Shown one piece after another: positions 1-7,996 of a stretch of 64,000 nt of DNA (position 1 is its first letter; every line of letters starts with the position of its first letter). The notes beneath the pieces were generated by a model. The model saw nothing but the letters and a program-made list of their open reading frames with translations. It did not search any database and was not told where the DNA came from. This DNA comes from Nitrospirota bacterium (lineage in GTDB: Bacteria; Nitrospirota; Thermodesulfovibrionia; Thermodesulfovibrionales; Magnetobacteriaceae), in the NCBI GenBank assembly GCA_015233725.1, contig JADFXD010000002.1, positions 1 through 64,000 on the forward strand, in the 5' to 3' direction. The translations under genes and the position numbers were made by a program.

Positions 1-400
1 CTTTTATAGATATTTTATCTATTTTACAAAAATCAGTGTGTTTAATGAAATCAAATTTCATATCAATTTAACTAAATTTGCAAATCTACCCCCCTCTTTT
101 TGTATTGCAAGCGATCAAAACGCGCTATATTATTACACATTATACAACCTATTGTCTACCATGTATCTCATGTTGTGTCGTTGTAGGGGTATAATATTCC
201 ACGATTCCACAATGCACCAAGAGACTGAAGAGAGGCTTAAAGCCACTGCTTCTGTAGCGAATAAAAAGAAACCGACCCATTTAAGGGTGGTTAAGTAGAC
301 GTATAGTCGAACCCCAAGTTTGTAAAATCTGTATGGATATGATAGGATTTATAGAGATGAGAGAAAAATGTATAGACAATGCTGTAAAAGGAGATGACGC
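1..400. other. Intergenic stretch with a repeat fragment
   Basis: No convincing gene is seen here. Bases 91-130 carry a roughly 40-bp sequence (core tattgcaagcgatcaaaac) that recurs with a few changes at 21846-21887, at the end of a palindromic repeat copy. A 28-codon ORF at 212-298 follows a TATAAT box at 190-195, but it has no ribosome-binding site and no recognisable family, so it is not called. The region is AT-rich compared with the genes around it. Confidence 0.5.
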
Positions 401-592
401 ATGAAGGGTATACAGTACATGACAGACGATAATGGTGACAGAACAGCCGTTGTAATAGACCTTAAGCAATATGGCAATGTGTGGGAAGATTTCTATGACA
501 ACCTCATAGCATTTGAGCGTAAGGACGAACCGAGGGAAACCATTGAAGTGGTTAAGAAGAGGCTTATGCAAAAGGGAAAACTCCTTGGGTAA
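401..592 (+). CDS. Orphan antitoxin-like small protein
   Basis: A 63-residue acidic protein beginning MKGIQYMTDDNGDRTAV. The layout, a short strand with a D/N-G-x-x-x-A-V-x-I-D motif, then WEDFYD, then a C-terminal KK helix, resembles antitoxins of RelE/ParE-type modules. A strong ribosome-binding site (aaaggagatg) lies just upstream of the ATG. No toxin gene follows: the next 99 bases are non-coding and then the cupin gene starts. It is therefore either an orphan antitoxin or a remnant of a module that lost its toxin. Family assignment is by pattern only. Confidence 0.6.
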   Translation: MKGIQYMTDDNGDRTAVVIDLKQYGNVWEDFYDNLIAFERKDEPRETIEVVKKRLMQKGKLLG

Positions 593-679
593 TTACTCAA
601 TCACCTTTTCACGTTCATATAACAAGTAACTTGAAGCCTTTAATGAACATCTCGTCTCAAATATCTTCCGCAAGAAGGA

Positions 680-691
680 TATAATCATAGC
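680..691 (+). promoter_or_regulatory. -10 box abutting the cupin start codon
   Basis: TATAAT at 680-685 ends six bases before the ATG at 692, and there is no Shine-Dalgarno sequence. If this is the -10 element, transcription would start at or next to the start codon and the mRNA would be leaderless. No good -35 box is seen at the expected distance, which lowers confidence. Confidence 0.4.
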
Positions 692-1048
692 ATGAAGACT
701 GCATACAAGGACATTCTCCCTTACATCACCAAGGATGGCTCGGAGATTAGGGAGTTATTGCACCCATGGCATCACGGTAACATGGGTTTGAGTGTAGCCG
801 AGGCCATTGTCCATCCAGGTTGTTCGACCGCTCTGCACAGGCACATTGTTGCCGAGGAGGTCTATCACGTCACGGAGGGGAGGGGGATAATGACCCTAGA
901 CAGCGAGCACATCTCTATTGAGGTAGGCGATACGGTCTACATAAGGGCAGGAACTCTGCACAGTGTCAAAAACACCCAAAACACACCCTTAAGAATTCTC
1001 TGTCTCTGCCACCCTTCCTACAGTCACGAAGATACAGAAATCCTATAG
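692..1048 (+). CDS. Single-domain cupin protein
   Basis: A 118-residue cupin_2 family protein. The two cupin motifs are visible: an HRHIVAEEVYHVTEGRG segment (about residues 50-66) giving the H-x-H-x(n)-E-x(n)-G metal-binding pattern, and a second G-D-x-x-x-I-x-A-G-x-x-H-S-V segment (about residues 81-97). Such proteins bind a divalent metal in a small beta-barrel and act as isomerases, dioxygenases or sensors; the substrate cannot be told from sequence. It is full length for the family, stands alone, and appears to be read from a promoter abutting its start codon. Confidence 0.85.
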   Translation: MKTAYKDILPYITKDGSEIRELLHPWHHGNMGLSVAEAIVHPGCSTALHRHIVAEEVYHVTEGRGIMTLDSEHISIEVGDTVYIRAGTLHSVKNTQNTPLRILCLCHPSYSHEDTEIL

Positions 1049-1335
1049 TCAACATTCATCAATAGCAGACATATGCGGCATACAAGGGAACCTCGGTGAC
1101 TGTTTACCCCTAAATCAACACTTAGGTTCCCCAAAAAAAACCAGTGTGTCCCCCTCAACAAAATCATCGCATCTACACGTTTCTCTAAATGCTACCCGTA
1201 GCATAAACGCACTCGTATGTTGGCTGGAATTGGCTGTAGAGAGTTTGGCACGGGCACCATTTTGGGCACCATGGCTGTTTTTCGATGGTCTGATGCACTC
1301 CATCCATCTCTGTAAACCGTTGATTTTAGAGGTAA
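1049..1335. other. Intergenic region downstream of tRNA-Leu
   Basis: No gene is supported. An inverted repeat (gggaacct at 1086-1093 with aggttccc at 1124-1131) may form a hairpin. Two short imperfect copies of gggcaccat/gggcacc lie at about 1254-1271. The ORFs here read through the antisense of the tRNA and are not credible. Because the stretch lies 3' of a tRNA-Leu gene, a decayed integration site is possible, but no second copy of the tRNA 3' end was found. Confidence 0.35.
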
Positions 1336-1417
1336 TGCGAGGGAGGGGAGTTGAACCCCTACGGGTTGCCCCACTGGATCCTAAGTCCAGCGCGTCTGCC
1401 AGTTCCGCCACTCTCGC
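1336..1417 (-). tRNA. tRNA-Leu (anticodon TAG)
   Basis: Read on the minus strand, the sequence folds into a complete cloverleaf: acceptor 5' strand GCGAGAG pairing with CCCTCGC (one A-C mismatch), anticodon stem CTGGA/TCCAG around loop CTTAGGA (anticodon TAG), a short variable arm GGGGCAACCC typical of class II tRNA, and T-arm AGGGG TTCAACT CCCCT. Discriminator base is A. The 3' CCA is not encoded (ATTACC follows), so it must be added by CCA transferase. Confidence 0.95.
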
Positions 1418-1583
1418 ATATACTTAAATTTAGCATAAAACCTCATTGAGTGTCAATCACGCGAATTGCCTCATCTAAAATATAGACAGGAGGAAAATTT
1501 TTATGCACCCCTATTGCCATTTCTTCTGTATAATTTGTTAGCAGTATGTTATAATAAAGTCAAAAGCTATAAGGAGGTATGCG

Positions 1584-1793
1584 TTGAAAGAAGGAATACA
1601 CCCAATTTATAAGGAGTCGAAGGTGAACTGTGCATGTGGAGAGATGTTTACGACCAAGTCGGTCAGGCCGGTCATATCGGTTGACGTATGCTCGAAGTGT
1701 CATCCATTCTACACGGGTAAGCAGAAGATCGTGGATGCAGAGGGCAGGGTTGAGAAGTTTAAGAGAAAATACGCAAATGTCAAGTCAAAGTAA
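1584..1793 (+). CDS. rpmE: 50S ribosomal protein L31
   Basis: A 69-residue protein starting [12 protein letters not shown] with the four zinc-ligand cysteines (C-x-C near residues 17-19 and C-S-K-C near 37-40) followed by HPFYTGKQK, the hallmark of zinc-type L31. It is a small component of the large ribosomal subunit. The start is TTG, set by a perfect aaggaggt site 5 bases upstream; a TATAAT box lies at 1550-1555. It is followed by yqhQ and prfA, a gene order also seen in Firmicutes and other phyla, suggesting an old translation operon. Confidence 0.95.
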   Translation: MKEGIHPIYKESKVNCACGEMFTTKSVRPVISVDVCSKCHPFYTGKQKIVDAEGRVEKFKRKYANVKSK

Positions 1794-1811
1794 GAGAGGA
1801 TAAGAAGGTCA

Positions 1812-2696
1812 ATGAACCCCATGCAAGTAGGTGGACAGGCAGTGATAGAGGGCGTGATGATGAAGTCCAGGGACCTGTGGTCTGTGGCGGTGAGGGATAG
1901 AAATGGTGTCATCCACGTCAAGAGCGAACGCCTCACCCCGCTTCCAAAGGCGCTTAAGCTGCCGCTGATACGGGGGGTTGTCGCCCTGTTTCAGTCTATC
2001 GCGCTGGGCATAAAGGCCCTTGACTATTCGGCCACAAAGGCCTATGAGGAGGAAGGTGAAAAACCCCTTAGCCCAACCACTATGGGGGCGACCATAGGGT
2101 TGTCGCTGCTATTGGGGGTTGGGTTGTTTATCTTCTTGCCCCTGTATATAACCAAGCTGATAGGTCTGATATTTCCGATTGTGGCCGAGAGCTCGCTGAT
2201 GTTTAACATGGTTGATGGGGTGATAAGGGTATTGTTTTTCCTGGCATACGTGATTGCCGTTGGGTTGTGGAAGGAGATGAGGCGGGTCTTTGAGTATCAT
2301 GGGGCAGAACACAAGGTTATCTTTGCCTATGAGGCCGGAGGCGACATGGTAATGGATAAAATACGCCGATTTAGCACTCACCATCCACGGTGTGGGACGA
2401 GCTTTCTGTTTATTGTCATGGTCTTAAGTATGCTTGTCTTTTCGATAATCCCCAAGGAATGGGCGTTTTACATGAAGTTTGGATCAAGGATTGTCCTGAT
2501 CCCATTGATAGCCGGCACGTCCTATGAGATATTGAAGCTCTCGGCAAGGTTGAGCGATAACCCTCTGGTACGTTTCCTGATCAAGCCTGGGTTGATGCTC
2601 CAGTACATAACGACCAAAGAACCGGACGAGGGACAGATAGAGGTCGCCCTTAAGGCATTAATGGAGGTAGTTTCAACGGAGAGTAGTGAGAAATGA
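1812..2696 (+). CDS. yqhQ: DUF1385 (YqhQ-like) membrane protein
   Basis: A 294-residue protein with the family signature near the N-terminus (VGGQAVIEGVMMKS, residues 6-19) and about four hydrophobic segments (roughly residues 95-115, 140-160, 200-215 and 225-245). A conserved EYHGAEHK segment precedes HPRCGTSF, a His/Cys-rich loop characteristic of DUF1385. The biochemical role is unknown; the family often sits between rpmE and prfA, as here. Its stop overlaps the prfA start by four bases (ATGA), so the two are translationally coupled. Confidence 0.9.
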   Translation: MNPMQVGGQAVIEGVMMKSRDLWSVAVRDRNGVIHVKSERLTPLPKALKLPLIRGVVALFQSIALGIKALDYSATKAYEEEGEKPLSPTTMGATIGLSLLLGVGLFIFLPLYITKLIGLIFPIVAESSLMFNMVDGVIRVLFFLAYVIAVGLWKEMRRVFEYHGAEHKVIFAYEAGGDMVMDKIRRFSTHHPRCGTSFLFIVMVLSMLVFSIIPKEWAFYMKFGSRIVLIPLIAGTSYEILKLSARLSDNPLVRFLIKPGLMLQYITTKEPDEGQIEVALKALMEVVSTESSEK

Positions 2697-3763
2697 TAGA
2701 TAAACTCAAGACCATAGAAGATAAATACAACGAGATTACACTGAAGCTCTCCGACCCAAATATTGTAAACTCGCAGAAGGACTTCCTCCGCTACTCAAAG
2801 GAGAGCAGCGAGTTGCAACCCCTCATTGCCAAGATCAAGCAATACAAGAAGATGCTCGACGACATGGAAGAGGCCGAGGACATTATCAAGGCCACAACCG
2901 ATGTCGACCTCAGAGAGCTTGCGCGTGAGGAATTCGAGGAGCTCAAAGGTAAGAGACCTATCATCGAGGATAACCTCAAGGCCATGCTTATCCCCAAGGA
3001 CCCACGGGATGAAAGAAACGTGGTCATAGAGATACGAGCCGGTACGGGCGGGGATGAGGCAGCCCTGTTTGTCACCGACCTGTTCAGGATGTACACGCGC
3101 TATGCCGAGCTCAGACACTGGAAGGTCGACGTCATAGACTCCAATCCCACCGGCATAGGAGGACTCAAGGAGATAGTGGCCTCAATTATGGGCAGAGGCG
3201 CCTACAGCCGCCTCAAGTACGAAAGCGGCGTCCACAGGGTCCAGCGCGTGCCCTTAACCGAGGCCTCCGGGAGGATCCACACATCGGCCTCCACCGTTGC
3301 CGTCTTGCCGGAGGCCGAAGAGCTCGATCTCAAGATAGACGAAAAGGACCTGCGCGTCGACACCTTCTGCTCCTCCGGGCCCGGGGGACAGGGCGTTAAC
3401 ACCACGTACTCGGCCATAAGGATCGTGCACATCCCCACGGGTGTGACCGTCCAGTGTCAGGACGAGCGCTCACAGTTGAAAAACAAGATCAAGGCCATGA
3501 AGGTACTACGCTCCAGGCTCTACGACCTGGAGATAGAAAAGGCCGAAAGACAACGTGCCGATTCTCGCAAGTCACAGGTTGGCTCCGGCGACCGAAGCGA
3601 ACGGATCAGGACGTACAACTTCCCCCAAAACCGCGTGACAGACCATCGGGTTGGTCTGACCCTGCACAAGCTCTCACTGGTGCTCGAGGGCGACATGGAT
3701 GAGATCATTGACACGCTAAGTACACACTTTGAGGCCAAGAAACTCCAGGAGATGTCTATATAG
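2693..3763 (+). CDS. prfA: Peptide chain release factor 1
   Basis: A 356-residue class I release factor that recognises UAA and UAG and triggers peptidyl-tRNA hydrolysis. The universally conserved GGQ sits at residues 231-233 within SSGPGGQGVNTTYSA. The codon-recognition domain precedes it (HRVQRVPLTEASGRIHTS), and the C-terminal R-x-Y-N-F-P-Q-N-R-V-T-D-H-R segment is intact. Length is normal for RF1. It overlaps yqhQ by four bases and is followed at 37 bases by the threonylcarbamoyl-adenylate synthase gene; prmC, the usual neighbour that methylates GGQ, is absent from this locus. Confidence 0.97.
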   Translation: MIDKLKTIEDKYNEITLKLSDPNIVNSQKDFLRYSKESSELQPLIAKIKQYKKMLDDMEEAEDIIKATTDVDLRELAREEFEELKGKRPIIEDNLKAMLIPKDPRDERNVVIEIRAGTGGDEAALFVTDLFRMYTRYAELRHWKVDVIDSNPTGIGGLKEIVASIMGRGAYSRLKYESGVHRVQRVPLTEASGRIHTSASTVAVLPEAEELDLKIDEKDLRVDTFCSSGPGGQGVNTTYSAIRIVHIPTGVTVQCQDERSQLKNKIKAMKVLRSRLYDLEIEKAERQRADSRKSQVGSGDRSERIRTYNFPQNRVTDHRVGLTLHKLSLVLEGDMDEIIDTLSTHFEAKKLQEMSI

Positions 3764-3800
3764 ACACCACACCCCACCAGCATACGCTACATCAGGGTAA

Positions 3801-4418
3801 ATGCTGCACCTGAGACTCTCAAACGTACCCACCACAAAGGAGCTGCCAAGGGAGCTAAGGGTAGCCATTGAGGCATTAAACGAGGGCAAGGTCATCGCCT
3901 ATCCCACGGAGACCTTCTATGCCCTGGGTGTGCGTTATGACAACAACGACGCCCTCAAGCGACTCAGCGACCTAAAGGGCAGACCAGGGCACAAACCCTT
4001 TCCACTGATAATTGGCGATCAACGCCAGCTCGATACACTTGCAATAAACGTAATTGCATTGCAGCGGCAACTGATGCTAAACCACTGGCCAGGCCCACTA
4101 ACGATCCTCTTTGAGGCTGCAGGTGGACTATCCCCCTATATAGTTGGCACAAACAACAAGGTTGCCATAAGGCTGCCGGCTGAGTCCTTTGCCTTGACGC
4201 TTGCCCGTGCTGCTACCTTTGCCATCACCGCCACCAGCGCCAATCCATCCAGTATGCCACCGTCATCAAGGGCATCGGAGGTGCTGTCGTACTTTGGCTC
4301 AGAGATAGACGTCCTCATAGATGGCGGTAATACCAGCGGCGGTCTGCCCTCCACGCTCGTTGACGTCACAGGCGGGGTGATCAGCGTCCTGCGTCAGGGG
4401 AGGGTCTACCTGGCATGA
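3801..4418 (+). CDS. tsaC: L-threonylcarbamoyladenylate synthase (Sua5/YrdC/TsaC)
   Basis: A 205-residue YrdC-fold protein making threonylcarbamoyl-AMP from threonine, bicarbonate and ATP, the first step of t6A37 tRNA modification. Visible motifs are YPTETFYALG near residue 34, KPFPLI (about residues 64-69), WPGPLT (about 95-100), and TSANPSS (about 147-153) followed by a D-G-G-x-T-x-G-G-L-P-S-T-L segment. The length corresponds to the short TsaC form without the Sua5 C-terminal domain. It follows prfA on the same strand and ends 4 bases from a convergent gene. Confidence 0.93.
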   Translation: MLHLRLSNVPTTKELPRELRVAIEALNEGKVIAYPTETFYALGVRYDNNDALKRLSDLKGRPGHKPFPLIIGDQRQLDTLAINVIALQRQLMLNHWPGPLTILFEAAGGLSPYIVGTNNKVAIRLPAESFALTLARAATFAITATSANPSSMPPSSRASEVLSYFGSEIDVLIDGGNTSGGLPSTLVDVTGGVISVLRQGRVYLA

Positions 4419-4422
4419 GGGT

Positions 4423-5271
4423 CTACTTGGCGTAGGAGTACAGCGCCAGCTCCCTGATCTTCTGGTCGGCATTCCTGAGACGATCGCTAAAGACGTAGGC
4501 CAGCTTCTTAAAGAGCTTCAACGTGACGATATCATCATAGCCATCCATGAGCTTGCTGTCCAGCTCAAACAGCAACAAGCCATCATCGGCCTTGGCCCTT
4601 GCCGAACGGGTGGTGTTTTCCACTATTGCCATTTCCCCAAAACACGCCCCCCTCTCAAGCCTTGCCAGTACCTCCTCGTTGTCGTTATCCAGCACCTTGA
4701 GGATCGATAGGCTGCCCTCAATTATAACGTAGAATCTGTCCCCTGGCTGTCCCTCGTCAAATATGATTTCGCCCTTCCTGTACTTCCTGCACTTGGTCAT
4801 CTTCAGGAGCTTCAGGACCTCCTCATCGTTCATGAAGGAAAAAAAGTCCAGTTGCCGTATCTTGGTAAACGTATCGGTGACCTGTGTCTGAACACTCCTG
4901 ATGGCGTCATTAATGCCTTTGACCAGGTCGTTTATCTGAAACGGATACCTTACAATAGAATTAATGCCTTCCTTGTACAACTGCTTGAGTTCGGTTACGT
5001 CTATCTCCTTTGTAGCCAGGAGGACTATCTTCAGGCGTGCAAGCTCCTGGTGGCTCCTTATAGCCGTCAGGAGATTTCCACCCTCCCCTTTAAGATTGGA
5101 GTAGTCGCTGATCAAGACATCTCCCTTGTCTCTAAGCAGCGCACCCAGGGCGGTAGACGTGTTGTTTACCGCGTGGATGCTCGTAAATCCCAAATAAGAC
5201 AGACCTCCCCTCGTTATATCCGATACCGCCAGCTCACTAATAGAAATAAATATCTTCAACCCTCTATCCAT
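4423..5271 (-). CDS. Receiver-like plus cyclic-nucleotide-binding protein
   Basis: A 282-residue two-domain protein. Residues 1-125 look like a response-regulator receiver: a predicted phospho-acceptor in LISDYSN, a T in LLATKE and R-Y-P-F in place of K-P-F. Several acidic-pocket residues are missing, so it may be a pseudo-receiver. Residues about 145-265 form a cNMP-binding domain with the phosphate-binding cassette pattern GACFGEMAIVENTTRSARA. There is no DNA-binding domain, so it is probably a cytosolic signalling adaptor rather than a CRP-type regulator. The start has an agagagg site upstream. The same cNMP-domain type is fused to a GGDEF domain (36087) and to a kinase (53767) in this window. 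Confidence 0.8.
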   Translation of the reverse strand: MDRGLKIFISISELAVSDITRGGLSYLGFTSIHAVNNTSTALGALLRDKGDVLISDYSNLKGEGGNLLTAIRSHQELARLKIVLLATKEIDVTELKQLYKEGINSIVRYPFQINDLVKGINDAIRSVQTQVTDTFTKIRQLDFFSFMNDEEVLKLLKMTKCRKYRKGEIIFDEGQPGDRFYVIIEGSLSILKVLDNDNEEVLARLERGACFGEMAIVENTTRSARAKADDGLLLFELDSKLMDGYDDIVTLKLFKKLAYVFSDRLRNADQKIRELALYSYAK

Positions 5272-5422
5272 TTTATATACACCTCTCTTTTATTTATCCT
5301 ATCATAGCATCTTTCCTGCGTTTTTTTCCAATGTATCAGGATGAGGCTGAGTGCATCCTCACCCCTGAACCACCTGCGGCATACCATACAAAAAAATTTT
5401 TACGAAACAGGAAAATTTTTCC

Positions 5423-5452
5423 TTGACAATAATTGAAAACTTTGGCTAATAT
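5423..5452 (+). promoter_or_regulatory. Sigma-70-type promoter for adk-sat
   Basis: TTGACA at 5423-5428 and TAATAT at 5447-5452 are separated by 18 bp, about 60 bases upstream of adk. The 240-bp gap to the divergent upstream gene holds no other feature, so this is the likely promoter for adk and perhaps sat. Confidence 0.65.
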
Positions 5453-5514
5453 ACTTGTGCGGTTTTATGTGTAAATATAGAACAAATCTTCTTTATAGAA
5501 AATAGGGAGGTACT

Positions 5515-6159
5515 ATGAGAATAGTCTTGCTCGGAGCCCCAGGCGCAGGTAAGGGGACACAGGCAAAGAAACTGATCGACAAGTACGGGATACCACAGAT
5601 ATCCACAGGAGATATACTCAGAAAGGCCGTCGCCGACGCAACTCCGCTAGGCAAAGAGGCCAAGGGCTACATGGACAGAGGCGAACTGGTAGCAGATAGC
5701 GTAGTGATAGGCATGGTCAAGGAACGTCTGACTCAGAGTGATTGTAAGAAGGGATTTATCTTAGATGGCTTTCCAAGAAACACTGCCCAGGCCGAGACCC
5801 TGGACCAGACCCTTGTCACCGTGGGGATGCCCCTGGAAGTGGCATTGAGCGTCGATGTGGACTTCGACGTCCTGCTCAAGAGGCTCACGGGTAGACGCAC
5901 CTGTAAGGGATGCGGTCAGATGTACAACATATACTTCTCAAGACCCGCCAAAGAGGGCAACTGCGACAAATGCTCCGGTGAGCTATACCAGAGAGACGAC
6001 GACAAGGAAGAGACCATTAAAAAGAGACTTGAGGTCTATCACTCCCAGACAGAGCCACTGATAGACTATTACGGGAAAAAGGGAATCTTAAAGAGGGTCG
6101 AGGGAACCGGCGACATAGACGAAATCTTCAAGAAGATATGTTCCATATTAACATCGTAA
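5515..6159 (+). CDS. adk: Adenylate kinase, zinc-lid type
   Basis: A 214-residue adenylate kinase (ATP + AMP to 2 ADP). The P-loop GAPGAGKGT is at residues 7-15, the AMP-binding STGDILR at about 30, DGFPRN at about 85, and the lid carries C-K-G-C and C-D-K-C, the four-cysteine zinc site found in many anaerobes and Gram-positives. A gggagg ribosome-binding site precedes the ATG. It lies 44 bases before sat. This is sensible in a dissimilatory sulfur metaboliser, because APS chemistry forms or consumes AMP that adenylate kinase recycles. Confidence 0.97.
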   Translation: MRIVLLGAPGAGKGTQAKKLIDKYGIPQISTGDILRKAVADATPLGKEAKGYMDRGELVADSVVIGMVKERLTQSDCKKGFILDGFPRNTAQAETLDQTLVTVGMPLEVALSVDVDFDVLLKRLTGRRTCKGCGQMYNIYFSRPAKEGNCDKCSGELYQRDDDKEETIKKRLEVYHSQTEPLIDYYGKKGILKRVEGTGDIDEIFKKICSILTS

Positions 6160-6203
6160 ATTTTTTAAGGACATAAAAAAAATCATTAGGAGGAAGTTTA
6201 GAA

Positions 6204-7418
6204 ATGGCATTAGTTAAGCCGCACGGAAAGGACAAGGTGTTAAAGCCTCTTTTATTGACAGGGGCCGCACTACAAGAGGAAAAGAAGAAGGCCAGTACAC
6301 TCACGCAGGTCAAGATAACCTCCAGGGAAGTGGGAGACATTATAATGCTCGGCATTGGCGGGTTTACACCTTTGGATGGCTTCATGGGTTATGATGACTG
6401 GAAGGGCATTTGCGATTCCTACAAGATGGCCGATGGTACGTTCTGGCCAATACCTATCACACTTTCAACGTCGAAGGCGCAGGCCGATGGTATGAAGACA
6501 GGGCAAGAGATAGCACTCGTCGATGAGGAAAGCGGCGAGATAATGGGCACAATGACCGTTAAGGAAAAATACTCCATTGATAAGGTACACGAGTGCAAGA
6601 GCGTGTTCAGGACGGATGACAAGGCACATCCTGGCGTTGCGCTGGTGATGTCCCAGGGTGATGTCAACATCGCCGGCCCCGTAAAGGTGATCAGCCAGGG
6701 GACCTTCCCCACCGAGTACGCGGGTATCTATCTGACCCCGGCAGAGACACGCAAGATGTTCGAGGACAAGGGCTGGAGCAGGGTAGCGGCCTTCCAGACG
6801 AGAAACCCCATGCACCGCTCACACGAGTTCCTGGCAAAGATAGCCATCGAGATATGCGACGGCCTCTTGATACACCAACTGTTGGGTAAACTCAAGCCCG
6901 GCGATATACCCGCCCCCGTGCGCAAGGACTGCATCAACGTCCTGATAGATAACTACTTAGTAAAAGATACCTGCATCCAGGCCGGTTATCCGCTGGATAT
7001 GAGATATGCCGGGCCCAGGGAGGCGTTGTTACACGCCCTGTTCAGGCAAAACTACGGTTGCAGCGACCTCATCGTCGGACGCGACCACGCCGGCGTGGGC
7101 GACTATTACGGCCCATTTGACGCCCAACACATCTTTAAAGAGATCCCAGCCGATGCCCTCGAGACAAAGCCAATGAATATAGACTGGACGTTTTACTGCC
7201 ACAAGTGCGACGGCATGGCATCAATGAAGACCTGCCCGCACGGTAAGGCAGACAGGCTGATGTTAAGCGGCACGGCGTTAAGAAAGATGCTCTCCGAGAA
7301 TACGGACGTCCCGGATCACTTCAGCCGCCCGGAGGTATTGGAGGTACTCAAGAAATACTACGCCGGTCTGACAGAAAAGACCGAAATCAAACTGCACAGA
7401 GCCGCTACAGGCGGATAG
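6204..7418 (+). CDS. sat: Sulfate adenylyltransferase, dissimilatory type
   Basis: A 404-residue homo-oligomeric ATP sulfurylase interconverting sulfate + ATP and APS + pyrophosphate. The nucleotide-binding motif [10 protein letters not shown] (near residue 200) and [15 protein letters not shown] (near 290) are intact, and a C-x-x-C...C-x-x-x-x-H cluster ([18 protein letters not shown], about 332-349) gives the zinc site seen in the dissimilatory enzymes. Length matches that class. The start follows a taggagg site. It precedes apr and qmo on the same strand, separated from aprB by a hairpin terminator. Direction of the pathway (reduction or oxidation) cannot be read from this gene. Confidence 0.97.
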   Translation: MALVKPHGKDKVLKPLLLTGAALQEEKKKASTLTQVKITSREVGDIIMLGIGGFTPLDGFMGYDDWKGICDSYKMADGTFWPIPITLSTSKAQADGMKTGQEIALVDEESGEIMGTMTVKEKYSIDKVHECKSVFRTDDKAHPGVALVMSQGDVNIAGPVKVISQGTFPTEYAGIYLTPAETRKMFEDKGWSRVAAFQTRNPMHRSHEFLAKIAIEICDGLLIHQLLGKLKPGDIPAPVRKDCINVLIDNYLVKDTCIQAGYPLDMRYAGPREALLHALFRQNYGCSDLIVGRDHAGVGDYYGPFDAQHIFKEIPADALETKPMNIDWTFYCHKCDGMASMKTCPHGKADRLMLSGTALRKMLSENTDVPDHFSRPEVLEVLKKYYAGLTEKTEIKLHRAATGG

Positions 7419-7430
7419 TATAGAGAAGCT

Positions 7431-7466
7431 GAAAGGGGTGAGGGGGATATTCCCCACCCCCTTTTC
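7431..7466 (+). terminator. Probable rho-independent terminator after sat
   Basis: A G-rich arm (ggggtgagggggat) pairs, with one or two bulges, to tccccaccccc and is followed by cttttct. It lies 15-50 bases after the sat stop codon and before aprB, so adk-sat and apr-qmo probably have separate 3' and 5' ends. Confidence 0.6.
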
Positions 7467-7549
7467 TACTAAAGAAGGATAGAAGGGTTTGTTTTATTTA
7501 TATACTGGCTTTTTAAGCCATGATGTTTAGTTTAAAAGGAGGTTTTTGT

Positions 7550-7975
7550 ATGCCTAGTTTTGTAATGACTGAGAAGTGTGACGGTTGCAAGGGACAAGAG
7601 AGAACGGCATGTATGTATATATGCCCCAATGACTTGATGAAACTTGACCGTGATAGGATGAAGGCTTTTAATCAGGAGACCGAGCAGTGCTGGGAGTGCT
7701 ATAACTGTGTAAAGATATGCCCGCAGCAGGCGATAGAGGTAAGGGGTTATCAGGACTTCATCCCACTAGGTGGAAATGTAATACCGATGAGGGGTTCAGA
7801 CTCGATCATGTGGACCGTAAAGTTCCGCAACGGATCGCTAAAGAGGTTTAAATTCCCCATCAGAACAACGGCCGAGGGTTCGGTAGACCCGTACAAGGGT
7901 AAGCCAGAGCCTGATTTTAGCACAATTAAGAAACCTGGTTTCTTCAATTTGGCTCAGGTAAAGACAATTAAATAA
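7550..7975 (+). CDS. aprB: Adenylylsulfate reductase, beta subunit
   Basis: A 141-residue iron-sulfur subunit carrying two [4Fe-4S] clusters that pass electrons between AprA and QmoABC. Two cysteine sets are visible: C-D-G-C-x(7)-C-M-Y-I-C-P and C-W-E-C-Y-N-C-V-K-I-C-P. The start is placed at the ATG at 7550, 8 bases after aaaggagg, rather than at an in-frame ATG 30 bases upstream without a site. This gives the family's usual N-terminus, MPSFVMTEKCDGC. It is followed 21 bases later by aprA. Confidence 0.96.
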   Translation: MPSFVMTEKCDGCKGQERTACMYICPNDLMKLDRDRMKAFNQETEQCWECYNCVKICPQQAIEVRGYQDFIPLGGNVIPMRGSDSIMWTVKFRNGSLKRFKFPIRTTAEGSVDPYKGKPEPDFSTIKKPGFFNLAQVKTIK

Positions 7976-7996
7976 ATTAAGAAGGAGGAGATAAAG

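Noticed and set aside
38..298. 86-codon ORF at the window start
   Set aside because: No ribosome-binding site, unusual composition, and it crosses the shared 40-bp repeat; no family resemblance.
1049..1335. Integrated element using tRNA-Leu as attachment site
   Set aside because: No duplicated tRNA end and no integrase gene were seen; only weak short repeats remain.
1115..1427. ORFs on both strands over the tRNA-Leu gene
   Set aside because: They read the tRNA or its complement; the cloverleaf explains the sequence.
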